A DNA stretch of 64,000 nucleotides. Origin: Paucibacter_B soli. Lineage in GTDB: Bacteria; Pseudomonadota; Gammaproteobacteria; Burkholderiales; Burkholderiaceae_C. Below the pieces are notes generated by a model that did no database searches, was not told the DNA's origin, and saw only the letters and a program-made list of their open reading frames with translations. The position numbers and the translations under genes are program-made. Within the stretch, counting starts at the first letter, position 1; the number at the start of each line of letters is the position of its first letter. The stretch lies in contig NZ_JBBHJW010000009.1 in the NCBI RefSeq assembly GCF_037482845.1, forward strand, positions 124,001-188,000. The letters are read 5' to 3'. This document shows positions 42,901 to 51,164 of this stretch, one piece after another.

Positions 42901-42944
42901 TCGACGAATTTCGAGATAAATGTCATTTGATTCCTAGATGTCAT
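39933..42944 (-). CDS. traU: IcmB/DotO/TraU conjugation ATPase (VirB4-related)
   Basis: 1003 aa. The N-terminal ~450 residues match the VirB4/IcmB layout. Walker A is FGRPGFGKSVQ (about residue 505), and a Walker B-like IAYDEFHRT lies near 825, followed by VVLSSQGANDFP. IcmB/TraU is the inner-membrane ATPase platform of MPF-I systems. The ATG at 42944 is used here, but the second Met at 42926 has AGGAA 6 nt upstream and may be the real start. It ends a unit with icmJ and two unknown genes, in R64 order. Confidence 0.9.
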   Translation of the reverse strand: MTSRNQMTFISKFVEEVASALGQVFHTNMPAYCDIETADTDYALVTKRGALVSGLKLDGMKFAVGPEEFERTVDIITRAFQSFLNNPGHTIDVFASRDASAVRSQLRTMSSGVRKTCEAIGLEVGDIISANENEVAKHTAAEAVYMTIWSRPSLLSKREASDGVKELHAAARKVPPIGRNVQDPFSTIRALRERHEATVQSVYEDLRSAGLMCEKLTVHDMLRVARLEIDPDFTAPDWKPTLVGDTIPVLQSPGVLRREDATSLDYADIQIPSVARQLFPRDAFRLDSKFVVVGERAFAPVFVEIPPREVMPFEALFDKLNSAKIPWRAQFRLDGGGMKYMGTKDALSTILSITSGANQRIAEAMKDLKRVEFEGNTNVRIRMSFCTWAPASNRELLVRRSARLAQTLSAWGNCEVREVSGDSMLGMMSTVPFVTEECAANAGVAPLAHISRMLPVMRPASPWKAGSILYRTLDGRVMPFLPGSSMQSTWNYIFFGRPGFGKSVQMLNLLLSSCMQPGIHQLPRIGIVDIGPSSQYFVNMIRDSLPKNRRHQAQGFKLKTSVDYAINPMDLPLGSRFPTPEHKAFIVNILTQIATPAESSSPYARMSEMASKVVDDIYAAYSDEGARCSPKRYSQSTEPKVDELLEHYGFHSSRETSWWSVVDFLFSKGHSHEATLAQRFAVPLIQDCVALSPQIVDLFGRITVESGQSLPEAFSSLISSALVDFPNLSVETRFDMGEVRVAAINLEEVAKSGSDAANKQTAVMYLLASYVLTKDYRMDKDTVAAMRMPEMYRDYHLKKVRETKEELKWIAYDEFHRTASSPSVQGSVLVDMREGRKYNIGVVLSSQGANDFPPTMREFATGTFIVDAGSETNARELQKFFGFNDTARELLTNYVNGPKSSGAPLLANITTQQGTFTQLLVSTLGLETRWALSTTSEDVLVREAVCSAIGAANGRMALAAAYPGGAKAAVERLREAGRSNAVSEVAKEALDRWEQRQMLKQAA

Positions 42945-42949
42945 ATCGG

Positions 42950-43213
42950 TCAGGCTTGCTTGGAAGCTTTCAGCTCAAGGTTGCGCAGAATTCTTTCGAT
43001 GGCATCTATGCCCTCTTGCATCGCCGCCTCTTCAGCGCCTTCTGAAACCCGATTCGCTGGTCCGAGTAGCAGCCCTTGGATTCGATCTAGTTCCATTAGA
43101 ACTTCAGAGTTTCCGGAGATCCTGGCATTGAGCTCAATGGAAAAGAAAAGGTCCCGCTGCTGATCGCTGGACTCAATAGGGGCTGCAGGAATGATTCTCG
43201 GGATGCTATTCAT
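42950..43213 (-). CDS. Small hypothetical protein in the transfer operon
   Basis: 87 aa, acidic and largely helical (LNARISGNSEVLMELDRIQG, then AAMQEGIDAIERILRNLEL). No membrane segment or signal peptide. It overlaps the preceding gene by 4 bp and ends 5 bp before traU, so it is translated as part of the transfer unit. It could be a chaperone or adaptor, but nothing in the sequence names one. Confidence 0.65.
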   Translation of the reverse strand: MNSIPRIIPAAPIESSDQQRDLFFSIELNARISGNSEVLMELDRIQGLLLGPANRVSEGAEEAAMQEGIDAIERILRNLELKASKQA

Positions 43214-44529
43214 TGCTGGCCTCCAAGCGGGACTTCATGGATCTCTCGAGCATGGAATGCGGCTTGCTCCAGATACTTCAGCCCAGTTGGATATGAGAGC
43301 AACTTCGAGGCTGCAACATGCTTTCGCAAATTCCGGAGTGCGCGGCGATTGATGGACACGGTCAAATGTGACTGTCCAACATAGGTGACATTGAAGTTTG
43401 ATTGCGCGAGTGCCAAAGCCTCCTGGAGCATGTATGACCTGGCCACGGAAGCCAGCCAGGCTGCACGCACAGTGAATACCTGCGGCGTCGGCATACCTCT
43501 TTCAACTTGATTCAAGGCAGCGGCTGAGCTCACTGCATGCAAGTAGAGCTCAGCGAAGAGCCCAGCTGAGATCGATGCGGCCGCAGCAGGTGAGAACACA
43601 GGAGGCGGGATGACCAGCGAGGCTTGCGGCGACACCAGGTCCCCGGCAATAAAGATTCGCTTTGGCACGATATCAATTAATCGTGAAAGGGCGACGATTT
43701 CCGGCAGCGCCACCCAGCGCGAAGTGCCTGCGGCCAACTGGCGCGCCAGAGGAGACGTCATGCGGGCGCGAAGAATGGCATCGTCCATCGGTTCTTGTGA
43801 ACCTACCGCCAGACGGGCGGCAGCTGCCTTTGCCTTTGCATTCGGCCCCTTGATCGTCACCTGGCAGATTACCGGCTGTCGATTGCCAATGGAGTGGCTC
43901 AGCGCCATGCCCGGGGATGGAAAGCGATCCATATCGACTTCGGACCAACCGCCCGCAGGAACTGCCGATGACAAAACAACCTGCGACAACCTCAGGCGAT
44001 TGGCCGGAATCCGAATTGCAATGTCGCCAACAGCCGAGGAACTCAGCGGCGCAGCGGGCTTGAACATTCCAGGCATTGCGTCAAGCAAGTCAGCCGGCAT
44101 TGCCTCGTGCCTGAGTGCAGGCGCGACGATTGGCTGGAAGTAACTCAATAGCGTTTGCGCGCCACTCTCTTCGAATGGCATCGAATTCGGGACCATCAGC
44201 CCGACCATGCCATGCACACGATTCAGAACCTCAGACACGCGTTGGACGACTTCTGGCGCTGGAGCGCCGTCACGTGCGCCCAACTCCTGGGCAATTGCAA
44301 GCATGGGCGTTGGTAGAAAGTTCCCGTGCCTCAAGAACGGTAGGCTTGCCCCGTTCTCCACCAAGAATTGCGATTCCGATGTAGAAACGATCCAGAGCCC
44401 ACCGCGCTCCTGCAACGTATCAAGACCGGTAAATCGGAATGCCTCCTCACCGGCAAAGCTGGCAATGCCACCAGACGAGAGTCGGCCGCTCTGATTTATG
44501 AATGCGCACCCGAGCGACTGGCTGGTCAC
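43210..44529 (-). CDS. Unknown protein between icmJ and traU
   Basis: 439 aa using a GTG at 44529, which has GAGG 8 nt upstream and lies 10 bp after the icmJ stop. The frame stays open to 44727, but that part overlaps icmJ and reads as low-complexity Ser/Arg/Pro. I recognise no family. The protein is Ala/Ser/Pro-rich with no clear signal peptide. Segments such as GMVGLMVPNSMPFEESGAQTL and a C-terminal SINRRALRNLRKHV suggest a folded soluble protein. In R64 this position is between traT and traU, so it may be an element-specific component of the T4SS inner-membrane complex. Confidence 0.65.
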   Translation of the reverse strand: MTSQSLGCAFINQSGRLSSGGIASFAGEEAFRFTGLDTLQERGGLWIVSTSESQFLVENGASLPFLRHGNFLPTPMLAIAQELGARDGAPAPEVVQRVSEVLNRVHGMVGLMVPNSMPFEESGAQTLLSYFQPIVAPALRHEAMPADLLDAMPGMFKPAAPLSSSAVGDIAIRIPANRLRLSQVVLSSAVPAGGWSEVDMDRFPSPGMALSHSIGNRQPVICQVTIKGPNAKAKAAAARLAVGSQEPMDDAILRARMTSPLARQLAAGTSRWVALPEIVALSRLIDIVPKRIFIAGDLVSPQASLVIPPPVFSPAAAASISAGLFAELYLHAVSSAAALNQVERGMPTPQVFTVRAAWLASVARSYMLQEALALAQSNFNVTYVGQSHLTVSINRRALRNLRKHVAASKLLSYPTGLKYLEQAAFHAREIHEVPLGGQQ

Positions 44530-44539
44530 AATTTCTACC

Positions 44540-45259
44540 TCAGCCAAGCGCCGGTTCAGCGTCGAAGGAAACCGACGTTTCGTCGACCATGGCGGCAGCG
44601 CTTCGCTGCGCGGCCTCTTCGGCCAGTTTTGTCCAGGTCGGGACAGGGAACTGACTGGTGACAAGGCGCGAGACCTTGTCGATATAGGACTCGAAGGCCT
44701 TGGGATTTGGGAGGAGGCGCATTCCATCCACGCGAGCAGCGAGCTCGCTGGGCTTCAGCTTCGCTTCGCGCTGCACACGGACAAGCAGGCTGGCTACATG
44801 AACTGGGTTTGACAGGCTTTGGCGTGGCATCAAGGCCTTGACAGTGCTCCCACCGAGGAATGTTTCGATGGATTCAGCCCTACGCTCAAACGCTTCGTAC
44901 AGGCGAGAGGAAGCTTGCGCAACGCCCTTGGCGTCTTCGCTTGAGCGATAGACACCCTGGCGACTGATGGCCACAAACATGGCCAAGCACAGCACATTCA
45001 GTTGCTCTTGAGGCATTTCCGGCAACCAGATCACTCGACCGGCTTTGGATCGGCCGGCATGGTCCAGATGCAGGCACATATGGCACAGAGGACACAGGTA
45101 GGCAGAGCGACCTTTACCCACACGATGCTCCTCAAGCAGCTCACCGTTCTGACCGCCAGGAGCATTGCATGCCTGGCACTCGCCGGGTCGGTCGGCTCCA
45201 TTGGCGGATTGCCTGCGCCCGGGAATGCATGTCTGAACGGATACGCCGAGATTGAGCAT
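44540..45259 (-). CDS. traT: IcmJ/DotN-like zinc protein of the T4SS
   Basis: 239 aa. A zinc-binding HNH-like module is visible with CQACNAPGG (about 28-36), LLEEHRV and CPLCHMCLHLDH (about 54-65). The DotN-typical block RVIWLPEMPQEQLNVLCLAM and FVAISRQGVYRSSEDA follow, then a helical C-terminus. In Legionella DotN belongs to the coupling-protein complex with DotL and DotM. The assignment fits the R64 order (R, T, U). The start codon has no clear Shine-Dalgarno. The 80-bp gap upstream to 45340 has no shared-family promoter that I can see. Confidence 0.82.
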   Translation of the reverse strand: MLNLGVSVQTCIPGRRQSANGADRPGECQACNAPGGQNGELLEEHRVGKGRSAYLCPLCHMCLHLDHAGRSKAGRVIWLPEMPQEQLNVLCLAMFVAISRQGVYRSSEDAKGVAQASSRLYEAFERRAESIETFLGGSTVKALMPRQSLSNPVHVASLLVRVQREAKLKPSELAARVDGMRLLPNPKAFESYIDKVSRLVTSQFPVPTWTKLAEEAAQRSAAAMVDETSVSFDAEPALG

Positions 45260-45339
45260 TGTCTGAATACGTTGTTGATAATTGCGTTGAAGTCCAGCGG
45301 TTAGCCCGCCGGACCACTCAACGACTCAGGTACCGCGGC

Positions 45340-45750
45340 TTAGTTGCCGAAGGTCGGCGACGGCGGCTTGACCGTTTGGACAGTCCCAGTGCCGAAGATC
45401 GAGCCCATGCCGCCGCCGATGACGGTCGGAGCCGCGATACAGAAGACCGAGGCGATCAGGTACACGGCAATCAGGCCCGGGCTGCCATCCCGGCCTTCGG
45501 ACTTCTTCCACTTCACCAGAGCGAAGATAAACATCGTGATGAAGATGATGCCAGCCAGATACAGACCGGCTTCAATCAGTGCGGTGGCGTCGACCAGCGA
45601 ATTGGCCGCGTTCTTGGACATCTTGCCCAGGCTCTGGTTGTTCGCCTGCACGTTACCGAACGCACTGTTGGTTTGGGCAATAGCCATGGAGCTGAAAGCG
45701 AAGGCGCCGGCGGCGACCAGGGTGGCCTTGATACGGTTCTTGAACTTCAT
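45340..45750 (-). CDS. traR: IcmD/DotP/TraR-like membrane protein
   Basis: 136 aa from the ATG at 45750 (an upstream frame overlaps traQ). A signal peptide ends near AIAQ. Two membrane helices follow (about 62-80 and 94-114) with a KWKKSEGRDGSPG loop, then a Gly-rich tail with PTVIGGGMGSIFG. This matches the small IcmD/TraR proteins. It follows traQ and probably sits in the inner membrane as part of the channel. Confidence 0.8.
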   Translation of the reverse strand: MKFKNRIKATLVAAGAFAFSSMAIAQTNSAFGNVQANNQSLGKMSKNAANSLVDATALIEAGLYLAGIIFITMFIFALVKWKKSEGRDGSPGLIAVYLIASVFCIAAPTVIGGGMGSIFGTGTVQTVKPPSPTFGN

Positions 45751-45803
45751 GTGACTCTCCAGTCGTTGAGGAAGGAAGGATTGAAAAATGGGCGAAAGAA
45801 CAC

Positions 45804-46367
45804 TCAGCAAAGGCCTTCACCCAACTTGAGGCCAGTTGCGGAATTGATGATTGCCAAGAGCTGCTGCATGTGCACCAGGCAGATGCCGGAGATACACAGA
45901 ACGCTTCCGCGGGTGACAGTTGCATTCCCACGCGAGTAGTTGCCGTACATGCCGACAGTGCGAAAGACGATCAATCCGCGGATCACAGCGATGTAGCCGA
46001 AAACCATGAGCAACGGACGGATACCCCGGAGCGTGCAGTTCCCCATGCCCAACTGCCCATTCAAGTGGCTCGAGTAGACGAGTGGATTCGTATCCGCCAG
46101 GCCGGAGAAGAACGTGCCCCCCAGAGCAGACATCGTCTCCGGCAAAGCGAACAGAAGGACGCCGGTTAAAAGGCTCCACCACCAACTCATTCCGCCATAT
46201 GCGGCCCTTGCCGTCGGATCTGCCGCTTTCGTCATCATCACGAAGGCGAGAAATACGAAAAGAAGGCCGGCTGCATAGGCGAACGCCGTCACCAGCGTCA
46301 TGAAGTCGGCAGCCTGCATGCCCAGGGCATTAAGGACTGACTCGAAGCCGTTGATAGCTTGATTCAT
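45804..46367 (-). CDS. traQ: IcmC/DotE/TraQ-like membrane protein
   Basis: 187 aa with four hydrophobic helices (about 20-42, 62-80, 115-135 and 150-172). LSYFAxxGxxL-type spacing and the GNxTVTRGSVLCISG region fit the IcmC/TraQ family of polytopic transfer proteins. It lies between traP and traR as in R64. Two cysteines (NCTLRG and SVLCIS) face the periplasmic side in the simplest topology. The function is structural and not well defined in any system. Confidence 0.78.
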   Translation of the reverse strand: MNQAINGFESVLNALGMQAADFMTLVTAFAYAAGLLFVFLAFVMMTKAADPTARAAYGGMSWWWSLLTGVLLFALPETMSALGGTFFSGLADTNPLVYSSHLNGQLGMGNCTLRGIRPLLMVFGYIAVIRGLIVFRTVGMYGNYSRGNATVTRGSVLCISGICLVHMQQLLAIINSATGLKLGEGLC

Positions 46368-46401
46368 TTGGTGGCCAGATCAAGATCAGTGAAGGACGGC
46401 T

Positions 46402-47496
46402 TCAGCGGATCTCGCCGGTGCTCGTGTAGACGATTGCCTTGTCCTTGTCCAAACCCGTAACACGGGTTCCGTCAGGAAGGGGCGAATCGGAACCGATGGC
46501 AAAAGGCTCGCCATCAGCGCCCTTGATCCAAAATCGCTGGTCGACAAAGGCATAGATCGCGTAGTCGCTGCGAACCTTGACCTTGCTCTTTGCCAAGGCC
46601 GGCGCTTGTGTGACAGGGGCAGCTAACGCGGTCGGCTCGGCCGCCTTCTCTGCAGCCACCTTGACCTCGACCTTTGCAGGAGCCGGCTTGGAAGCTTCAA
46701 CCTTCGGAGTCACCTGTTTCGGAGTGACCGGCGCTTGCGGGCGCAAAGCAACCTTGTCACGCAGCGAGGCAAGCTCACCACGCAAAGCGTCGTATTCGCG
46801 ACTGCGCTCAGCCAGGCTGGACTTCAATGCCGACAGTTCAAATCGCACCTTGTCCAACTCGGCCGACGCCACATCTTGGCTGGGCTTCGCGGGCGGCTGA
46901 GTCACCGGCAACTGTGCCTGGGGCTGCGCGTGAAGATTGACTGCCTCCTGCTGATTGGACTTTGACGCAGGCTCGACGCGCGTCAATGCAGGAGCCGAAG
47001 ATTGAGGTGCGGGAGCCTGGAGACCGAAATCAAGCGCCGCCGGTGCGGACGCCGGCGCAGCGATTGAAGCGCCGTCAATGATCGGCTTAGCCTGCATGCT
47101 TGGCTGGGGGCCAACCTGCGCAATGACTTGCGCCTGGTCCGTCTGACCTTGAGGCGAAGTCTGAGCCAGTTGATCGGCCTGGATCTGGGCCGGTCGCAGC
47201 ACCTTCATCGCGATAAGACCAGCAATAACCAGACCGCCAAAGCCAACGGCGCCATAGATCACCCGCATGCCTTGCTTTTGCTTGAGTGCGCGTGTTGCGG
47301 CCTGCTCTTGAGCGGCGGCAGCGTCCTCGGCAAGGATCCCTTCATCGCCTTCTGGCTCCGGCAGAATCGAATCATTCTGATCCTGGGCGCGATGGTCGGT
47401 GCGGCTGCCGCGCAGTTCGGTCTCCAAAACTTCGTTGCCTGGGCCGTTCTCGACTTCACTCTTGCCTCGGCTGCCCCATTTATCCAGTGCGGTCAT
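46402..47496 (-). CDS. traP: IcmG/DotF/TraP-like bitopic protein
   Basis: 364 aa, with AGGAG upstream of the ATG. An acidic cytoplasmic N-terminus (1-78) precedes one membrane helix (about 80-100, YGAVGFGGLVIAGLIAMKVL). A long Ala/Pro/Gln-rich periplasmic stretch follows, then a coiled coil (about 215-250, VRFELSALKSSLAERSREY). A small C-terminal beta domain ends the protein (YAIYAFVDQRFWIKG). This is the DotF/IcmG architecture and position. A shared-type promoter starts the traP-Q-R unit. Confidence 0.78.
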   Translation of the reverse strand: MTALDKWGSRGKSEVENGPGNEVLETELRGSRTDHRAQDQNDSILPEPEGDEGILAEDAAAAQEQAATRALKQKQGMRVIYGAVGFGGLVIAGLIAMKVLRPAQIQADQLAQTSPQGQTDQAQVIAQVGPQPSMQAKPIIDGASIAAPASAPAALDFGLQAPAPQSSAPALTRVEPASKSNQQEAVNLHAQPQAQLPVTQPPAKPSQDVASAELDKVRFELSALKSSLAERSREYDALRGELASLRDKVALRPQAPVTPKQVTPKVEASKPAPAKVEVKVAAEKAAEPTALAAPVTQAPALAKSKVKVRSDYAIYAFVDQRFWIKGADGEPFAIGSDSPLPDGTRVTGLDKDKAIVYTSTGEIR

Positions 47497-47538
47497 AAAA
47501 TCAAATCTCCTACGGACTGTGTGTCGTGTATTGGATAT

Positions 47539-47566
47539 ATTCTACACAATGGTTCTGTTTAGTCAA
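47539..47566 (-). promoter_or_regulatory. Promoter of traP-Q-R
   Basis: -35 TTGACT (47561-47566), 16-nt spacer and -10 TAGAAT (47539-47544) on the minus strand. GTGTAGAATATATC spans the -10 and is nearly the same as GTGTAGACTATATC at the DnaT-like operon, so these two form a subclass. Confidence 0.75.
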
Positions 47567-47602
47567 GCCCAGGCTTGACGTCCGGCCACGAAGAACGTTT
47601 CT

Positions 47603-48952
47603 TTATTTGCTCTTCGGCGTGTAAACGACGTCACTGCCGAACACAACACCGACTACGGCACCGCGGTGAACACGAACAGTTGGGGTTGTATCCAAAGCGT
47701 TTGCGTCGGTGTTGACCTGCTGAGCGGCGCTGCCGGCAACGATCTGACTGGCCTTCTTGCTAGTCAGCTCAGGCTGTGAAGAAACCGTCGTGCTTCCATT
47801 TACGGTGACAGTCGTACCGGAGTTCTTCAAGTAGTCGCCAACCGCGGCGAATCCAGCCGCCAGCGGCTTGATTGCATACTTGGTTAGCAGCTTTCGGTCC
47901 ACTTCAGTAGCAGTGCCGCCCTCGCCTGTCTCGGCATCGAGCACCGTGCAAGAAGCAGGCAAGCTCACGCCCTGGTTTGGGAACGAAATGGTGCGGCAAG
48001 TCATCTGCGCCAGCTCGCCCCGGCGTTGTACAACGCCAATAAGCTTCGCACCGGCGTAGCGGCCTGTAACCAGCGTGGCAACAAAATCACCACCTACGTC
48101 TGTGTTGACCGCAGTGTCAATGCGTGCCGATTCAATCGATCCGGCAGCAATCAACGTGTACTGAGGGTTCTGTACCTGCTGCGCAACAGGGGACATGACC
48201 TGCCTTTGCGATCCAGTCATGGGAGCCGTAGTGCCCGCTTGAACGGGCGTGGCTTGGGCGTTGTCGACCATAGCGAAAACCTGGCTGCCGCGCGCACGAT
48301 TTGCACTGAGCGCCAAAATTGCCTGCTGCGCGTTCTGCATCATTTGCTGATAGGCTGGATCCTGCATTGAGACCTGCGTAGGTGCGGCTACTTGGCCTTG
48401 AGCGACGGCTTGTCGATTCGCGATCTCAACCATCTGCCGCTGCGCATCACCGAGCGCCTTGGACTCTTGGTCGGCCTTCCGCTCCTTGGCTGCGATCTCT
48501 TCAAGCTCAGCGGGAGTCTTTGACTGACGCAGCGAAGCCTCGACCGTTGCAGCCAGGGGCTGAGTGCTCAGGCCACTTTGCGCCGCTTCAGATGCGCGTT
48601 GAGCACCTGCTTGAGCAACTATGTCCTGGTACTGAGTCGACTGAGCCAGTGCTGGATTGGCTGTCTCATCGAGGCTGGTAGGGGCCTGCCCTACTGCGGC
48701 GCCAGTAATTGAAGCGGGTGGTTCAGGCGCTGGACGCCTGTTCTTGGAGATGACTCCCATCGTTGCAATCGCGCCCACGACAAGTACCGCACCAGCGGTA
48801 AAGATGACAACGCGGCGAGTCTTTGGGTTCTTGGTCAGCCCGGTGACGTTTTCGAGTTTCGAAGGCGGCGCAGTCGAAATGGGCCCATTCCCGACGTGCT
48901 GCACATCATCGTCCACCGGCTCATCATCAAATAGCGGGTTCTCGTTGCTCAT
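47603..48952 (-). CDS. traO: DotG/IcmE/TraO core-complex protein
   Basis: 449 aa. A cytoplasmic N-terminus precedes one membrane helix (about 48-68, RVVIFTAGAVLVVGAIATMG). A Gln/Ala-rich periplasmic middle region leads to a C-terminal VirB10/TrbI-like domain (about 255-445). That domain shows YTLIAAGSIESARIDTAVNT, VVQRRGELAQMTCRTISFPN and VRVHRGAVVGVVFGSDVVY. DotG spans the envelope and gates the channel. The middle is much shorter than the repeat region of Legionella DotG, as usual in IncI TraO. It starts 10 bp after traN. Confidence 0.9.
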   Translation of the reverse strand: MSNENPLFDDEPVDDDVQHVGNGPISTAPPSKLENVTGLTKNPKTRRVVIFTAGAVLVVGAIATMGVISKNRRPAPEPPASITGAAVGQAPTSLDETANPALAQSTQYQDIVAQAGAQRASEAAQSGLSTQPLAATVEASLRQSKTPAELEEIAAKERKADQESKALGDAQRQMVEIANRQAVAQGQVAAPTQVSMQDPAYQQMMQNAQQAILALSANRARGSQVFAMVDNAQATPVQAGTTAPMTGSQRQVMSPVAQQVQNPQYTLIAAGSIESARIDTAVNTDVGGDFVATLVTGRYAGAKLIGVVQRRGELAQMTCRTISFPNQGVSLPASCTVLDAETGEGGTATEVDRKLLTKYAIKPLAAGFAAVGDYLKNSGTTVTVNGSTTVSSQPELTSKKASQIVAGSAAQQVNTDANALDTTPTVRVHRGAVVGVVFGSDVVYTPKSK

Positions 48953-48962
48953 GCCGGGCTCC

Positions 48963-49982
48963 TTACTTCGTGGCGATCTGCGTCATCGTGGGAGGCGAAA
49001 AGCCAGAGAGCTTCAACCGGCCAACTGAACCGCCCTGCATGAGCAGAACCTCTGGTGCATGTGGTAGTTCATACACCTTCGTACCATCGGCACCTGTAGC
49101 AACCTTGCCATCCTTTGGGACGGGCGGTGCAAGCACATTCGCTTTCGAGCGGACATACATACGCTCACCGATGACCCAGGCAGAAATTTCCGGGAAATCG
49201 CTGGAGACAACCTTCAATGGCTTCGCTTGTGCAGGCGTGAGGCCGGACACCATCGTGGTCAGCTCTGCCGACACGCTTTCAGCCAGGCCGCGCGAGATCG
49301 CTGGCATCACGGCAGCCGGCCCGCGGGCCTGGACTGAGATGTCAGCACGGAAGTCGACTTCCTTCTGATTGGTGGCCACCACCATCACGACTGGAGCCGG
49401 TGCGCCTTCAAGGAACACGGCCACATTGGTCGAGATGTGATCGTCCAAGGGGACGATGGTGAACATATTGGTCTTCGTGCCTGGGGCGTCCTTGTCTCTG
49501 GAGATGTCCAGCAGGTCCTTGGCGCCAGCGATCACGCGGACGACATTCCAAGGCGCACCGGTGACATCATTGAAGATGACAGAAGTGACGGTGTCCGAGG
49601 ACAGGCGCAGGATGTGCGGCTCTGCTCCCGCCGAAAGCTTGACACGCGCGGTGACGCTGACAGGCTTCGGGGCTGGGCCAACGCGAGCATTGCGCGCCTG
49701 CTTGACGGCGTCGGAGACCTGATTCACCTGGCGGACCTGATTAGGGCTCAAGGGCATCTGCTGGTTCAGCAGCGCTCCGAATTGTTCAGGAGACAGACCC
49801 ACGCCGGGTTTGTTAGCGTCAGAGGTCGCAAGGGCAGCGACGTCTTTCGGCAACTTAGGAATCACTGCTGCGGGCGCCGAAGCGGCAGCAGCGGGTGTGC
49901 TGGCCCCTTGTTGGGCCCATGAAGCACCGACAGTCACAGTCATTGCTGCGAAGATCAGGGCATTTATTTGGTAGCGGTTCAT
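48963..49982 (-). CDS. traN: DotH/IcmK/TraN outer-membrane core protein
   Basis: 339 aa from the ATG at 49982, preceded by GGGGA; a Met five codons earlier (49997) is the alternative. A signal peptide ends near SWAQ. After an Ala/Pro linker, the beta-rich body contains SVTARVKLSAGAEPHILRLS, TSVIFNDVTGAPWNVVRV and a C-terminal YELPHAPEVLLMQGG. These are DotH family blocks. It forms the outer-membrane ring with DotC and DotD. It is followed by traO after 10 bp. Confidence 0.9.
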   Translation of the reverse strand: MNRYQINALIFAAMTVTVGASWAQQGASTPAAAASAPAAVIPKLPKDVAALATSDANKPGVGLSPEQFGALLNQQMPLSPNQVRQVNQVSDAVKQARNARVGPAPKPVSVTARVKLSAGAEPHILRLSSDTVTSVIFNDVTGAPWNVVRVIAGAKDLLDISRDKDAPGTKTNMFTIVPLDDHISTNVAVFLEGAPAPVVMVVATNQKEVDFRADISVQARGPAAVMPAISRGLAESVSAELTTMVSGLTPAQAKPLKVVSSDFPEISAWVIGERMYVRSKANVLAPPVPKDGKVATGADGTKVYELPHAPEVLLMQGGSVGRLKLSGFSPPTMTQIATK

Positions 49983-50018
49983 CAGCTTGTTCCCCATGAA
50001 TTTGCTGAATTGAATGGA

Positions 50019-50279
50019 TCAGTCGAAGGCGGTGAAATGAGTCCGGCCGTCCATCAGGTAGCTCCGCAGGAAGCTGGCGGTCTCGCTTTCAACAGGAGCC
50101 TTGTCCAGGTGGTCCTTGAGTGCTGCCACCGAAGGCGCGGCCATCGTGTCCAGCTCGAATTCCCAGTCATCCTGAGTGAAGAAGCCGTCGGCATCAAGCG
50201 CGCCGCTTGCACGGCCATTGGCCTCGAAGGTTGCGATATCAGTTGCAGTTGCTGCGGCAACAAGTGCTTGTGCGGTCAT
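50019..50279 (-). CDS. Small hypothetical protein at the head of the traN-O unit
   Basis: 86 aa, acidic (net negative), helical at the N-terminus (TAQALVAAATATDIATFEANG), with FFTQDDWEFELDTMAAP in the middle. No membrane segment or motif. It lies between traM and traN, where R64 has no gene that I recall. A shared-family promoter 172 bp upstream and the spacing to traN support a real gene. Confidence 0.6.
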   Translation of the reverse strand: MTAQALVAAATATDIATFEANGRASGALDADGFFTQDDWEFELDTMAAPSVAALKDHLDKAPVESETASFLRSYLMDGRTHFTAFD

Positions 50280-50450
50280 CTAAGGCTCCAGGGTGAACTT
50301 GGTATGCGGTTAACGGGGTTGGGGAACATCCGTATTCGGCTTCGCTAGCAGCTCGAATGAAACGAATTGTGTCGAAACGTTCTGTCTCAATCCTGTCCAC
50401 CTAGCACCCCCCTAAGAGGGCCTCCCCGCTGATACCTGTGACGAACATCA

Positions 50451-50479
50451 CAGATATCACCTCACTTTTGTAACTTCAA
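50451..50479 (-). promoter_or_regulatory. Promoter of the small gene-traN-traO unit, shared family
   Basis: -35 TTGAAG (50474-50479, overlapping the traM stop), 17-nt spacer and -10 TATCTG (50451-50456) on the minus strand. The signal reads GAGGTGATATCTG. A CTGTGA/TCACAG hairpin lies next to the expected start, inside a 170-nt leader. Confidence 0.65.
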
Positions 50480-51132
50480 GAGTCGGAAGCGACGAATTGG
50501 CTAATGCCGATGCCGTCCGGGCTTTCAATCGTCTGACGGCGAACAACCGTGACTTCCACGATCCGCTTCTTCTGGGCGGTCTTCGTGCCAGATCGAAAGT
50601 CGACCAGCATCGGAATTTGGACCTTCCAGTAATAGATGCCGTTGACTTCGCCGCGTGCTGCCACGATAGGGGCTCCCATCGGGACGCCCGACATGACCAA
50701 GAGGTTCTTGGTGATGAGATCGATGGTCCCAGAAGACTGGAGCGATTGGACGTACTGTTCATACCCCTCAGGCGTGTAGAACGGCTGCAGGTCACCGACC
50801 TGTCGGCGATAGTTCTGCGGATCCATCGAATAGGAGCGCGAAACCTTCTCACTCACCCAGGTTGCCAAATAGGCATCGGTAACGTATGGCTCCTGCAAGG
50901 AGCGGATCGGGACAATCCGGCCGGCTGGGTCAACGGCAAAATACCTGTCCTGGGGCTTGCGAGTTGCAAGTACGAAATTCATGCAGATCGACAGAAGCAG
51001 TGCGACCAGAAGAATAGGCATCGAGGTCGCCATCGCACGAAACTTGTCCCTGTAGAACTCGTTGCGCAGTTGGACCCTCTCGGTCGCACCAGTCGAACGC
51101 GGCTTGGTGGTCTGGGAATTGGGCGGTGCCAT
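50476..51132 (-). CDS. traM: DotI/IcmL/TraM inner-membrane core protein
   Basis: 218 aa from the ATG at 51132, which has AGGAGAG upstream. A short basic N-terminus is followed by one membrane helix (about 36-58, MPILLVALLLSICMNFVLA). The periplasmic VirB8-like domain contains YFAVDPAGRIVPIRSLQEPY, a DLQPFYTPEGYEQYVQSL block and a closing VVRRQTIESPDGIGISQF. DotI forms the inner-membrane scaffold. It is 32 bp downstream of dnaB, with no terminator or promoter visible between, which ties transfer genes to the replication operon. Confidence 0.9.
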   Translation of the reverse strand: MAPPNSQTTKPRSTGATERVQLRNEFYRDKFRAMATSMPILLVALLLSICMNFVLATRKPQDRYFAVDPAGRIVPIRSLQEPYVTDAYLATWVSEKVSRSYSMDPQNYRRQVGDLQPFYTPEGYEQYVQSLQSSGTIDLITKNLLVMSGVPMGAPIVAARGEVNGIYYWKVQIPMLVDFRSGTKTAQKKRIVEVTVVRRQTIESPDGIGISQFVASDS

Positions 51133-51164
51133 GGTCTCTCCTGATACTGAAATTGGTGCCGGGC

